A stretch of 64,000 nucleotides of DNA. It comes from Alistipes sp. dk3624. Its GTDB lineage: Bacteria > Bacteroidota > Bacteroidia > Bacteroidales > Rikenellaceae. The number at the start of each line of letters is the position of its first letter. Positions within the stretch are counted from its first letter, which is position 1. Positions 55,060 through 63,069 of the stretch are shown here, piece after piece. Under the pieces are notes generated by a model. It worked only from the letters and a program-made list of their open reading frames with translations. It did not search any database and was not told the DNA's origin. The stretch lies in contig NZ_CP045651.1 in NCBI RefSeq assembly GCF_009557455.1, forward strand, positions 1,116,001-1,180,000, given 5' to 3'. Position numbers and translations under genes: made by a program.

Positions 55060-55278
55060 GAACAACTCCCTAACGGTCGGCCTTCGGAGCCTACTCTGGC
55101 AGTTGTCCTTACGCCCAAGTCCGGCCCCGGCAACTCGTACCGGGGCATGACTTAGGTTTCAGACAAGATTCACGCCAGAGAAAACCTGCTACATCACTAT
55201 AACAGTCCGAAGTTTACCGTTAGGCGTAAAGGTTGTCTTAACCTTTACAATCTATATGTACGGCTAAGCCGTATCTTG
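55045..55278 (-). ncRNA. structured RNA copy 2 of a tandem RNA/xre cassette
   Basis: About 234 nt on the minus strand. Same layout as copy 1: long-range helix 55216-55224/55069-55077 (CCTAACGGT/ACCGTTAGG, against CCTTCCAGT/ACTGGAAGG in copy 1, three base pairs changed on both sides); hairpin 55124-55130/55140-55146; hairpin 55186-55193/55198-55205 with a GTGA tetraloop; helix 55062-55067/55101-55106; and the final stem before the T-run at 55051-55045. The strands of each helix changed together, which argues for selection on RNA structure. Confidence 0.7.
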
Positions 55279-55284
55279 ATATCG

Positions 55285-55292
55285 CAAATTTA
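55285..55292 (-). promoter_or_regulatory. -7 box for structured RNA copy 2
   Basis: On the minus strand TAAATTTG, identical to the box of copy 1. Confidence 0.6.
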
Positions 55293-55399
55293 GCATAATT
55301 TCCGCAATCATTAGATTTTAACTACAAATATAATAAAACATTCCAATAAGTATTCACGAATACGTATATAAATTTTGCATTGCTTGTTCTTTTGTAAAT

Positions 55400-55648
55400 A
55401 TGACTAAAAATAGCCGATATTATAAAGACCAAGAATTTGTAGAAAAGCTTGCTCGACGAATTAAGGAGTTACGTAACGAGCATGGGCATACGCAAGAATA
55501 TCTTATCGACAAAATTCATCTTACTATAAATTGTTACGAAACGGGAAGCAAAATTCCAACATTAATGTCTTTATTGAAAATCTGCGAGTTCTATAATATT
55601 ACATTAGACGAGTTTTTCGCCCCGATGAACTATCCGCCGAAAGAATAA
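55400..55648 (+). CDS. small XRE-family HTH regulator, cassette 2
   Basis: An 82-residue single-domain XRE protein (LARRIKELRNEHGHTQEYLIDKIHLTINCYETGSKIPTLMSLLKICEFYNITLDEFF). It is divergent from structured RNA copy 2, with about 122 bp between the RNA start and the ATG. Upstream lies an inverted repeat (GTATTC-AC-GAATAC at 55350-55363) and a TTCTTTTG just before the start codon, as in cassette 1. The recognition helix differs from that of cassette 1, so the two proteins may bind different operators. Confidence 0.85.
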   Translation: MTKNSRYYKDQEFVEKLARRIKELRNEHGHTQEYLIDKIHLTINCYETGSKIPTLMSLLKICEFYNITLDEFFAPMNYPPKE

Positions 55649-56012
55649 ACGCAGCCACACCTTATTATTTATAATACAATACAGCAAAAAGGCGCGGATC
55701 AGGACGATCCGCGCCAAGGCAACAATCCGCCGGAATGATCGGTTGCCCACTCTGCCCGCGAATTCTGGCAAACCCGGCAGAGTACGAGAATTGGATAAGT
55801 ACGAAAAATCTTCGCATTTCGGTCCACGTCCGGCTTAGGCAGTTTCATAAATTTACGAAAAAAACCGCGATTCGAAACGGTCCGGCATCTTTTTTATTCC
55901 TTATTTGTTATAATAACGCCGATTTACGCTACTATTTCTGCAAAAACGATTCTTTTCCCCATTGAAAACCAACCACGACCGCTAACTTTGTAGAAGCATA
56001 ATACCCAAGCTT
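55649..56012. other. intergenic region with a hairpin
   Basis: About 360 bp. A perfect 10-bp stem (55691-55700/55706-55715, GGCGCGGATC/GATCCGCGCC) with a 5-nt loop is preceded by AAAAA, so it resembles a minus-strand terminator, though no minus-strand gene enters from the right. A 76-codon plus frame at 55735 has no domain and is rejected. The promoter of the ORF6N gene is at the right end. Confidence 0.45.
55983..55990 (+). promoter_or_regulatory. -7 box for the ORF6N gene
   Basis: TAACTTTG, an exact TAnnTTTG match 22 bp upstream of the ATG at 56013. Confidence 0.55.
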
Positions 56013-56579
56013 ATGGAATTAGAAACTATCAAAAACAAAATCTACGAAATCCGAGGACAACAAGTCATGCTCGATTTCGATCTGGCCGAACTGTACCAGG
56101 TCAGCACCAGCGCACTGAACCAATCGGTAAAACGGAACGCCAAACGGTTCCCGCCCGATTTCATGTTCCAGATAACCCAAGAAGAGTTCGACAGCTTGAA
56201 ATCACAAATTGTGACATCAAGTTGGGGAGGCACGCGCAAATTACCGAACGCATTCACCGAACAGGGACTGGCCATGCTCTCGGGAGTGCTGAACAGCGAC
56301 ACAGCCATCGACATGAACATCAGGGTCATGCGGGCGTTCGTCTCGATGCGGGCCTTCCTGCTGAACGGAAACATCGCCGCCGAACTCAACCAGTTGCACT
56401 GCCGGGTAAAAAAACTGGAGAGAACGTCGGACGAAACGCTCGAAGCGATCAACGACCTGAGCGAAGACTGCCGCCGCGAAACAGACGAAATCTATTTCGC
56501 CCTGTCGCAACTCGCCCGCAAGAATTGCGAACTGCAAACCCGACGCATCGCCGGATTCCGCAAAACGGACAAAAAATAA
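56013..56579 (+). CDS. ORF6N-domain protein
   Basis: A 188-residue protein. The N-terminal ORF6N domain is clear: [47 protein letters not shown], then [42 protein letters not shown]. The C-terminal 60 residues are helical and may form a coiled coil. ORF6N proteins are DNA-binding proteins of phages and bacterial genomes. It lies near the RNA/xre cassettes and may be of mobile origin. Confidence 0.9.
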   Translation: MELETIKNKIYEIRGQQVMLDFDLAELYQVSTSALNQSVKRNAKRFPPDFMFQITQEEFDSLKSQIVTSSWGGTRKLPNAFTEQGLAMLSGVLNSDTAIDMNIRVMRAFVSMRAFLLNGNIAAELNQLHCRVKKLERTSDETLEAINDLSEDCRRETDEIYFALSQLARKNCELQTRRIAGFRKTDKK

Positions 56580-56675
56580 TTTCTCCCGGCGCCGCGCGGC
56601 GCCGGCGCTGGCTCGTTTCTTGCTTCGGTTACGACGGGCGTACCGCACGTACGCCCCGAATCGAACCGAAAATTT

Positions 56676-57722
56676 ATGAAAGCATACACAATCTTACTCG
56701 GCACGGGGCTGCTCCTGGCAGCCGGCGGGCCCGAATACGCGGACGCATGCACCCGCGTCGTTTACGAAGGAACGAACCGGACGGTAGTGACCGGACGCAC
56801 GATGGACTGGAAGGAAGACCCCCGCAGCAACCTGTGGATCTTCCCGCGCGGCATGGAGCGAAACGGCCAGGCCGGAAGCAATTCGCTGAAATGGGTCTCC
56901 AAATACGGCAGCGTGATCACGTCGGCCTACGACATCTGTACCACCGACGGCATGAATGAAAAAGGACTCGTAGCCAACCTGCTGTGGCTCGCCGAGTCGG
57001 AATACCCGGCCCGCGACGGCCGGAAACCGGGGCTCTCGGTCGCCGCCTGGACGCAGTACGTGCTGGACAACTTCGCCACCGTGGACGAAGCGGTCGAAGC
57101 GCTGGCGAAGGACGACTTCGACGTGGCGTCCGACCTGATGCCGGACGGCTCCCGGATGGCTACGCTGCACCTCTCCGTCTCGGACGCCGGCGGGGACAAC
57201 GCGATCTTCGAATACATCGGCGGGAAACTGGTCGTCCACCACAGCAAGTCGTACCAGGTGATGACGAACTCGCCGGTCTTCGAACAGCAGTTGGCCCTCG
57301 ACGACTACTGGAAAACCATCGGCGGCACCGTCTTCCTGCCCGGAACCAACCGGGCGGCCGACCGTTTCGTGCGCGCCTCGTTCTACATCGGCGCCATCCC
57401 GAAAACCGAAGACACGCGCACGGCCCTGGCCTCCGTATTCAGCGTGATCCGCAATACGTCCGTCCCGCTGGGGATCAGCACGCCGAACGAGCCGAACATC
57501 TCGTCTACCCGCTGGAGAACCGTCTCGGATCAAAAGAACCTGACGTACTTCTTCGAATCGACCCTCTATCCGAACGTGTTCTGGGTCGATTTCAGGGACG
57601 TCGATTTCGCGCCGGGAGCGCCGGTCAAAATGCTGGATCTGGTCTCCGGGAAAACCTATGCGGGAAACGCCGCGGAACGGTTCCGCGACGCGGCCCCGTT
57701 CGAATTTCAGGGAATCGGTTGA
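56676..57722 (+). CDS. bile salt hydrolase/penicillin V acylase-family enzyme
   Basis: A 348-residue exported Ntn hydrolase. The signal peptide ends just before Cys25 (ADA-CTRVVYEG), so cleavage exposes the nucleophile. Other active-site residues fit the family: Arg41 and Asp44 in GRTMDWKED, Asn in QVMTNSP, and Arg in GTNRAADRFVRASFY. The sequence is close in pattern to Bacteroides enzymes that deconjugate bile salts. It should work in the periplasm or outside. The bile salt role is inferred from similarity; penicillin V acylase is the alternative. Confidence 0.88.
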   Translation: MKAYTILLGTGLLLAAGGPEYADACTRVVYEGTNRTVVTGRTMDWKEDPRSNLWIFPRGMERNGQAGSNSLKWVSKYGSVITSAYDICTTDGMNEKGLVANLLWLAESEYPARDGRKPGLSVAAWTQYVLDNFATVDEAVEALAKDDFDVASDLMPDGSRMATLHLSVSDAGGDNAIFEYIGGKLVVHHSKSYQVMTNSPVFEQQLALDDYWKTIGGTVFLPGTNRAADRFVRASFYIGAIPKTEDTRTALASVFSVIRNTSVPLGISTPNEPNISSTRWRTVSDQKNLTYFFESTLYPNVFWVDFRDVDFAPGAPVKMLDLVSGKTYAGNAAERFRDAAPFEFQGIG

Positions 57723-58176
57723 AAACGCCCGCAACGGCGGCAATCCCCGCCGCTGCGGACAAGCGTTCCCGCCGACAGTACGCCACTCGGCAGAAGACAT
57801 TGCCCGTAAACGCGACGACCGCCGAACTCCCGGATCGCAGCGCCCGAAATATTTTATTCCCGATATTATTTTTTTCAAATAAAAAAACTATATTTGTCAA
57901 GGCGTTGTTTTGTATCGACCGAAGTGTAAATGTCGAAGCGGACCGTACGGCGTTTTTGATTTAAATGAATGAAAATTCCAGCTTATGAAAGCATAAGTTG
58001 TCGGGGCGGTCGGAAATTTAAATACGGCGCGTGGAGTTTACATGATACGAAAGGATGTCCGTTTTCATTCTTCAAAGAATGAGTGCAATTAAAATTAAAA
58101 AAGATCAAAACTATTTTGTTTTGCCCTGCAAAAAGAGGATTTTATCCTCTTTTTTTCTATGAACCGATGAAAGGCT
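57723..58176. other. intergenic region with a bidirectional terminator
   Basis: About 450 bp. A hairpin at 58130-58157 (AAAAGAGGAT/ATCCTCTTTT with a long T-run) ends the bile salt hydrolase transcript or a leader RNA; it lies only 20 bp before the next ATG, so it could also act as an attenuator for that gene. No gene or exact -7 box was seen. Confidence 0.5.
58130..58157 (+). terminator. hairpin with T-run directly before the 423-residue gene
   Basis: The arms AAAAGAGGAT and ATCCTCTTTT enclose a 3-nt loop and run into seven T. Its place 20 bp upstream of an ATG suggests control of read-through into that gene. Confidence 0.6.
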
Positions 58177-59448
58177 ATGAATATTACCGTCCAGTATCCG
58201 ATTACCGATTGCAGGCTTTTTCTGCATAAGTCCGGCAAATTGCGCAAGCCGTACTTCGTGTCCCCCGATACGGAAGGCAGGGAATACATCCGGCATTTCG
58301 GAGCCATGCAGGGCAGGCATTTCCAGGAGTATTATTACTGCGTAGGCGAAAATACGTTCTGCAACGCCAGACATGCCCTGCGGTTCAGCCGGCCCCCGTC
58401 TTTTTACAAAGACCAGATCGCCTGCCTGAAACGGTGCGCGAACCGTTTTTATTCGGACGGCGGCATTCTGGGAAAATTCGAGGTGAAAAGCGCTTACCGG
58501 ATTCAACCCGATCGGCTGAACCCGGAGAACGGAAGCGCGTACCGGCAGTTGCTCGATTTCCATTTCGGGCACGAGGTGCGGATAAACGACGCCAAAGGGG
58601 GAAACGTACGCGCTTCGTTTTCCGACGCGGGTCCCGCCCTGGCCAAACTCTATCTATACGGCTCTACGGCCTGCGGTTCCCTGCATGAGATTCGAAAATA
58701 CTGGGTGCAGTCCGGTCAATCCATCGTAATCGTCGAAGAACATGCCAAACGCGCGTCCGACTTCCGGCGCCTGCCGGCCGGCGCGACGGAAGTCCTGCTG
58801 AAAGACCAATGGAGCGCGCAGTACCTCAGGCTGTATCGCTACACGTACGACGGAATCCCCTGCTGGATCATCGAGATTCTTTCCAACGCTCCCGAAGCCA
58901 AAAAGATGTGCCGGAACCTGAAAACCCTTTTGCTCCGGATCCATGCCGAAAAACAAAGCGTCATCAAGGCCCTCGAATTCCTTTCCATCAACAAGGACAA
59001 CGAAGCGGTCGATATCAGAAAAGCGACCCACTTCATTAAAAACACCCTGGTCAAACTGCAAAAAGACCGGCGTTTCGACCTGAAACAGAGCGATATCGTA
59101 AACATCGCCTTCGAAGCGGACGACAGCTTTTCACAGGACGATTACCGCAGACTGCGCCAGGCGGTGCTGGATCTGAATAACCGGTATATCATCGAAGACT
59201 TCGATTGCATATTCGCCCAAATCGACTTCGACGCCCTGTGCGAGGCTTACTATTGCCAGATCAACGAAGACGAAGACGAAATCCCCGAGGCGATCAGGGC
59301 TCCGCTCGAAGAGGTCGTACACAGCCGCAGCAAACTGAAGTTCAAACAATTTTCGAAAAGATACCGTTCGATATTAGAGGGTTGCGCCAGTTCCGCCCTG
59401 TTCGAAATCATCAAATACGGAGCCGTCTCCGTAATCGGAGGTATTTAG
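58177..59448 (+). CDS. 423-residue protein of unknown function
   Basis: A cytoplasmic protein without signal peptide or membrane helix. The first 160 residues form a possibly beta-rich domain (PYFVSPDTEGREYIRHFGAM, FHFGHEVRINDAKGG). The C-terminal 160 residues are helical and acidic (NKDNEAVDIRKATHFIKNTLVKLQKDRRFDL, DDSFSQDDYRRLRQAVLDLN, CQINEDEDEIPE). I do not recognise a family. Being large, alone and preceded by a terminator-like hairpin, it may be an accessory or defence-type gene, but nothing in the sequence proves this. Confidence 0.65.
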   Translation: MNITVQYPITDCRLFLHKSGKLRKPYFVSPDTEGREYIRHFGAMQGRHFQEYYYCVGENTFCNARHALRFSRPPSFYKDQIACLKRCANRFYSDGGILGKFEVKSAYRIQPDRLNPENGSAYRQLLDFHFGHEVRINDAKGGNVRASFSDAGPALAKLYLYGSTACGSLHEIRKYWVQSGQSIVIVEEHAKRASDFRRLPAGATEVLLKDQWSAQYLRLYRYTYDGIPCWIIEILSNAPEAKKMCRNLKTLLLRIHAEKQSVIKALEFLSINKDNEAVDIRKATHFIKNTLVKLQKDRRFDLKQSDIVNIAFEADDSFSQDDYRRLRQAVLDLNNRYIIEDFDCIFAQIDFDALCEAYYCQINEDEDEIPEAIRAPLEEVVHSRSKLKFKQFSKRYRSILEGCASSALFEIIKYGAVSVIGGI

Positions 59449-59534
59449 GATTCCTTTTGCGAACGAGATGCCCGGACAGGCCGGATTCGTCGTCTGCGAA
59501 TCTGCATCCCGTCGCACGCCATCCGGACAAACGG

Positions 59535-60485
59535 TTATTTCCCGGCATTACGGCAACCTTTCCGATTCAAGGGCAGCCGCGGGAACAACTTGCGGAAACG
59601 CACGAGGTAAGACGCGATCCTGTTCCCCGCGACGATAAGACTCACGGCCACGATAATCAGTAAAATTCCGCACCCGATCCGCAGAGTCAAGGACTCCCCG
59701 AAAACCGCCACGCCGAAAAATACGGCCGTCACGGGTTCGAGAGCTCCCAGAATAGCCGTGGGAGTCGAACCGATGTATTGGATGGCGCGGGTCGTACAAA
59801 GAAACGATATCGCTGTCGGGAAAACGGCCAGGGCGACAAGATTCCCCCATAAATACCAGCGATCCGGAACGCTGACGGCGCTGCCGAAGTCCAGCCGGAC
59901 GAAGAACAGCGACAGCCCGAACAGCAAGACGTAAAAGGTCACTTTGAGCGTCGCGACGGATTTCAGCGCCGGGCGGTTCACCCCGACGATATAGATCGCA
60001 TAAGAGAGCGCCGAAACCATCACCAGGATCGTCCCCGTAAGATCGAGCGTCGCGCCGTCGCCGCTTTCGTAAAGCAGCGCGATGCCGCCCAGTGCCAGCA
60101 GGATACACAACGCCGTCTGCATGGAAAGCTTCTCCCGAAACCAGAAGGCCATAATCAGCGCCACGAAAATCGGATAGACGAACAGCAGCGTAGAGGCTAT
60201 GCCTGCGTCCATGTAGTTATAACTCAGGAACAGGGTCAGCGAAGAGAGGGCCACCAGCAGGCCCAGGACGATCAGCGGCAACACCTCCCGGCGGCGCAGC
60301 CCGAAATCGCGCCCGCGGGCCTTAAGCATAACGCCCAGAATCGGGATCGCGAAAAGATACCTGAAAAACAGCACCGAATCGGGATCCATACCGGCTTTAT
60401 AAAGCGGGAGGGCGAACAGCGGGTTCATACCGTACGTCGCCGCGGCGACGGTTCCCAGCAGATAACCTTTGGCTTTTGCATTCAT
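59535..60485 (-). CDS. EamA/DMT-family transporter (paralogue)
   Basis: A 316-residue inner-membrane protein with about ten helices. The first repeat starts GYLLGTVAAATYGMNPLFALPLYKAGMDPDSVLFFRYLFAIPI; the second ends QYIGSTPTAILGALEPVTAVFFGVAVFGESLTLRIG. It is clearly related to the transporter at 33932-34861 and so belongs to a small paralogue set. Substrate unknown. A -7 box lies 16 bp upstream. Confidence 0.87.
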   Translation of the reverse strand: MNAKAKGYLLGTVAAATYGMNPLFALPLYKAGMDPDSVLFFRYLFAIPILGVMLKARGRDFGLRRREVLPLIVLGLLVALSSLTLFLSYNYMDAGIASTLLFVYPIFVALIMAFWFREKLSMQTALCILLALGGIALLYESGDGATLDLTGTILVMVSALSYAIYIVGVNRPALKSVATLKVTFYVLLFGLSLFFVRLDFGSAVSVPDRWYLWGNLVALAVFPTAISFLCTTRAIQYIGSTPTAILGALEPVTAVFFGVAVFGESLTLRIGCGILLIIVAVSLIVAGNRIASYLVRFRKLFPRLPLNRKGCRNAGK

Positions 60486-60501
60486 ACCTCAGATTTTGTT
60501 G

Positions 60502-60509
60502 CAAAAATA
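60502..60509 (-). promoter_or_regulatory. -7 box for the second EamA gene
   Basis: On the minus strand TATTTTTG, an exact TAnnTTTG match close to the ATG at 60485. Confidence 0.5.
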
Positions 60510-60563
60510 GCATTTATTCCGACGTACGGTTAACCGTAAAGCGATCCGTACCGCCGTCACGCC

Positions 60564-60597
60564 GCAAAAAAGAAACCCCGGCCTGTTCCGGCCGGGG
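60564..60597 (-). terminator. intrinsic terminator of the zeta-toxin pair
   Basis: On the minus strand an 8-bp stem (CCCCGGCC/GGCCGGGG) with a 6-nt loop is followed by TTTCTTTTTTG. It lies 18 bp after the stop of the 53-residue gene. Confidence 0.85.
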
Positions 60598-60615
60598 CAC
60601 ATTGGAGATTAGCCT

Positions 60616-60777
60616 CTATTGTAAATCCTTCGCTTTGACTTTCACGATCTTGCCGTCTTCACGCGCGAAAACGAGTTCTCCGTCCTCTTTTTTCTTCTGC
60701 TCTACGAGCCGTTCATACGCAAGGGCTACGCCCCTCAGTATGTTTTCTTCCATTTGCTGGACTTCTATGTCACTCAT
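60616..60777 (-). CDS. 53-residue putative partner (antitoxin) of the zeta toxin
   Basis: A small frame from the ATG at 60777 to the TAG at 60618-60616. The protein is helical and charged (SDIEVQQMEENILRGVALAYERLVEQKKKEDGELVFAREDGKIVKVKAKDLQ). Its start overlaps the toxin stop by 8 bp (ATGAGTGA), so the two are translationally coupled. A terminator follows. Size, coupling and order suggest an antitoxin; it does not resemble the classical epsilon antitoxin, so the family is unknown. Confidence 0.7.
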   Translation of the reverse strand: MSDIEVQQMEENILRGVALAYERLVEQKKKEDGELVFAREDGKIVKVKAKDLQ

Positions 60778-61339
60778 AATTCTTCAGCGTTTTATATATT
60801 AACGTTTCAACGATCGATTTTGTTTTATCCCGATTGCCTTTGGCGATCACTTTAGAAGGCGGGCGAGAATTGTCCAGCAAGATCCAGTAGTCGCAAACGG
60901 GAATATAAATATCGAACAGATTCTTAATTCCGCTGCGATACCGCCTCCGAACGACTTTCTGATCGATGTTATGCCCTCCCGCTTCCACCCGCATCTGTAC
61001 CCTGCCGACGGCCAGTTCCGGCGAATTCAGCCAAAAATAGACCAGCGACACATAATATCCCTTGCTTTGAGCGGTTCGGATCAGACTCGCATACGAACGC
61101 GTAGCCAAAGTCGTTTCGAACGCAAAATCGACGCCGTGGTCGATCAGCTCATGGATTCTCCGGAGCATCAGCCGTCCCGCCTCGATCGCAACGCTACCCG
61201 GATTGAAAGGGGACAGCCCTTTCGCAATTTCGTCCGCGTTGACGAATTCCTTACACTCCAGCATTTCGGGCAGAACGGCGTAAGAAGCAGTCGTTTTCCC
61301 CGCCCCGTTGCACCCCGCTATGACGTAAAGGTTCGGCAT
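60770..61339 (-). CDS. zeta-toxin-family P-loop kinase
   Basis: A 189-residue P-loop kinase. Walker A is GCNGAGKTTASY near the start; NADEIAKGLSPFNPGSVAIEAGRLML and FAFETTLATRSYASLI match the zeta toxin substrate and catalytic regions; RVEAGGHNIDQKVVRRRY carries the conserved Arg pair. Zeta toxins phosphorylate UDP-N-acetylglucosamine, or other small molecules in relatives. A TATATTTG -7 box is 19 bp upstream. It forms an operon with the 53-residue gene. Confidence 0.87.
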   Translation of the reverse strand: MPNLYVIAGCNGAGKTTASYAVLPEMLECKEFVNADEIAKGLSPFNPGSVAIEAGRLMLRRIHELIDHGVDFAFETTLATRSYASLIRTAQSKGYYVSLVYFWLNSPELAVGRVQMRVEAGGHNIDQKVVRRRYRSGIKNLFDIYIPVCDYWILLDNSRPPSKVIAKGNRDKTKSIVETLIYKTLKNYE

Positions 61340-61357
61340 ATTCTCTGATTGACATCA

Positions 61358-61365
61358 CAAATATA
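61358..61365 (-). promoter_or_regulatory. -7 box for the zeta-toxin operon
   Basis: On the minus strand TATATTTG, an exact TAnnTTTG match 19 bp upstream of the toxin ATG. Confidence 0.55.
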
Positions 61366-61590
61366 AACGATTTGGCGATAATGCCGCCACATCGGAATGC
61401 AATTTTATTTTCGAGACGCCCCCAATGCCTCCCAAAACCTCCCGGGCAAATGAATATTCTCCACCTCCTTCGCCCGAACAGCGGAACGATTTCATCGGAT
61501 CGGCAGACTCAACACCGGGCTCCGGCTTTTACGACGCTCGATTTTTCCGTTTTTTCATTTATTATTAACGTGCGGCAAATAATTTAACCG

Positions 61591-61598
61591 TATATTTG
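61591..61598 (+). promoter_or_regulatory. -7 box for the metallophosphoesterase gene
   Basis: TATATTTG, an exact TAnnTTTG match 17 bp upstream of the ATG at 61616. Confidence 0.55.
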
Positions 61599-61615
61599 TA
61601 TAAAATGTTTATCCC

Positions 61616-62737
61616 ATGAAACGATCGGTTTATATCATTCTCGCATTGCTTTTTGCCGCACGACTGTCCGCACAAGGGCCGTTGGGTGAACCGCAAATCC
61701 CTGTGTACCCTACTCTGAAAGACAGCGGTTCTTTTACCATGATTATGGTTCCGGATCCTCAGAGTTACACCAAATTCGCCGCCAATCAGCCCTTGTTCGA
61801 ATTGCAGACCGCATGGATCGCCCAAAATGCAGAACGCTTACGCATCGCAGCCGCCCTGTTTACGGGGGATATGGTGGAGCAAAACAACCTGCTCACGAGC
61901 GGAGGAGTTCCCAATCCCTACAATGGGGATCAGACCTCCCGTCAACAATGGGAATCCGTATCGAGAGGACTGGCCCGTCTGGACGGCAAAATGCCTTACA
62001 TCATCGCTCAGGGCAATCACGACGTAGGGTACGTCGCGGCGGAAAACCGCTATTCATCCATGCCCGAGTACGTCTATCCCGAACGCAATTCGTGTTTCGC
62101 CAATTCGCTCGTCGCCACGGGCTGCAATTATCAGGGGATAAACACCATGGAAAACGCGGCATTTGAATTTCATAACAAAACATGGGGCGATATCCTGGTA
62201 ATAGCTTTTGAATTCGCTCCCCGCGACGAAGCGTTGGATTGGGCCCGTCAACTGATCGAATCCGAAAAATTCCGCAGTCACAAAGTCATCGTTCTCACGC
62301 ATTCGTTCCTGGGCACCTCGGGAGAACGTATCAAGCAGGAAAGTTATAAATTAACGCCGCGAAACTGGGCGCAGGAAGTGTGGGACAAACTGATTTACCC
62401 CTCGAAAAACATCTCGCTGGTACTGTGCGGACATACGGGAACGCCGCCTAAGATCGATTCCTCCGACAGCATCGATTACCGAAGTACGGCCGCTTATCGC
62501 GTAGACAAGGCCGCGGACGGTCGCAATATCCCTCAAATGATGTTCAATTCGCAGAACGGGGACGGCGACTGGAATGGGAATGGCGGGGACTGTTGGTTGC
62601 GCATCCTCGAGTTCATGCCGGACGGTAAAACCATTTACGTGCGGACATTCTCTCCTTTATTCGCATTATCGAAACGTACGGCCAAATACGCTTGGCGCGT
62701 CGCGGATTACGATCAATTCGAAATAAAAATCGATTGA
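61616..62737 (+). CDS. secreted calcineurin-like metallophosphoesterase
   Basis: A 373-residue exported protein (signal peptide MKRSVYIILALLFAARLSAQ). Metal-binding motifs in order: MVPDPQSY, ALFTGDMVEQNN, IIAQGNHDVGYV, IVLTHSF and LVLCGHTG. The D-x-Q variant in the first motif is unusual relative to D-x-H. The pattern fits a dinuclear metal phosphodiesterase or phosphatase of the periplasm or cell surface. The substrate is unknown. Single gene with its own promoter. Confidence 0.88.
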   Translation: MKRSVYIILALLFAARLSAQGPLGEPQIPVYPTLKDSGSFTMIMVPDPQSYTKFAANQPLFELQTAWIAQNAERLRIAAALFTGDMVEQNNLLTSGGVPNPYNGDQTSRQQWESVSRGLARLDGKMPYIIAQGNHDVGYVAAENRYSSMPEYVYPERNSCFANSLVATGCNYQGINTMENAAFEFHNKTWGDILVIAFEFAPRDEALDWARQLIESEKFRSHKVIVLTHSFLGTSGERIKQESYKLTPRNWAQEVWDKLIYPSKNISLVLCGHTGTPPKIDSSDSIDYRSTAAYRVDKAADGRNIPQMMFNSQNGDGDWNGNGGDCWLRILEFMPDGKTIYVRTFSPLFALSKRTAKYAWRVADYDQFEIKID

Positions 62738-63069
62738 AATTCGACTTGCCTTTTGTTAACTTAAGGTAAACGGAGAAGAAAAACCGGTTTCGGCAAAGCG
62801 GTTTCCCGTACGGCTCCGAGCCGGATGCCTTGCCGACGAGCGCATCCTACATCTATCTGACTGACAATGCGTATTACACACCGATAGTCAAATAATAAGG
62901 CAAACAAATAAACGCGCGCAAAAGCGGAAAAAGTTTTTCTCAACGTTTTTCCTAAAATAAAATCGCTAACATTTAAAGCAAATGTCCGGCTCGATAAGTC
63001 GGGGCAAACGGCAGAACACCCCCCTTCTGAAAAACAGAAGAGGCAATTATTCGTTCAATATTTTCTAAT
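62738..63069. other. intergenic region
   Basis: About 330 bp, A+T-rich in part. A small hairpin (CTTCTG-AAAAA-CAGAAG) lies near 63025-63041, followed by an A+T stretch before the next ATG. No gene and no exact -7 box were seen. Confidence 0.4.

Noticed and set aside
54318-55278. Possible CRISPR array or insertion sequence from the two repeated units
   Set aside because: Only two long units with genes between them, no short regular spacers, no transposase and no terminal inverted repeats.
55735-55965. 76-codon plus-strand frame before the ORF6N gene
   Set aside because: Composition is unlike a real protein, and it ends just before the ORF6N promoter.
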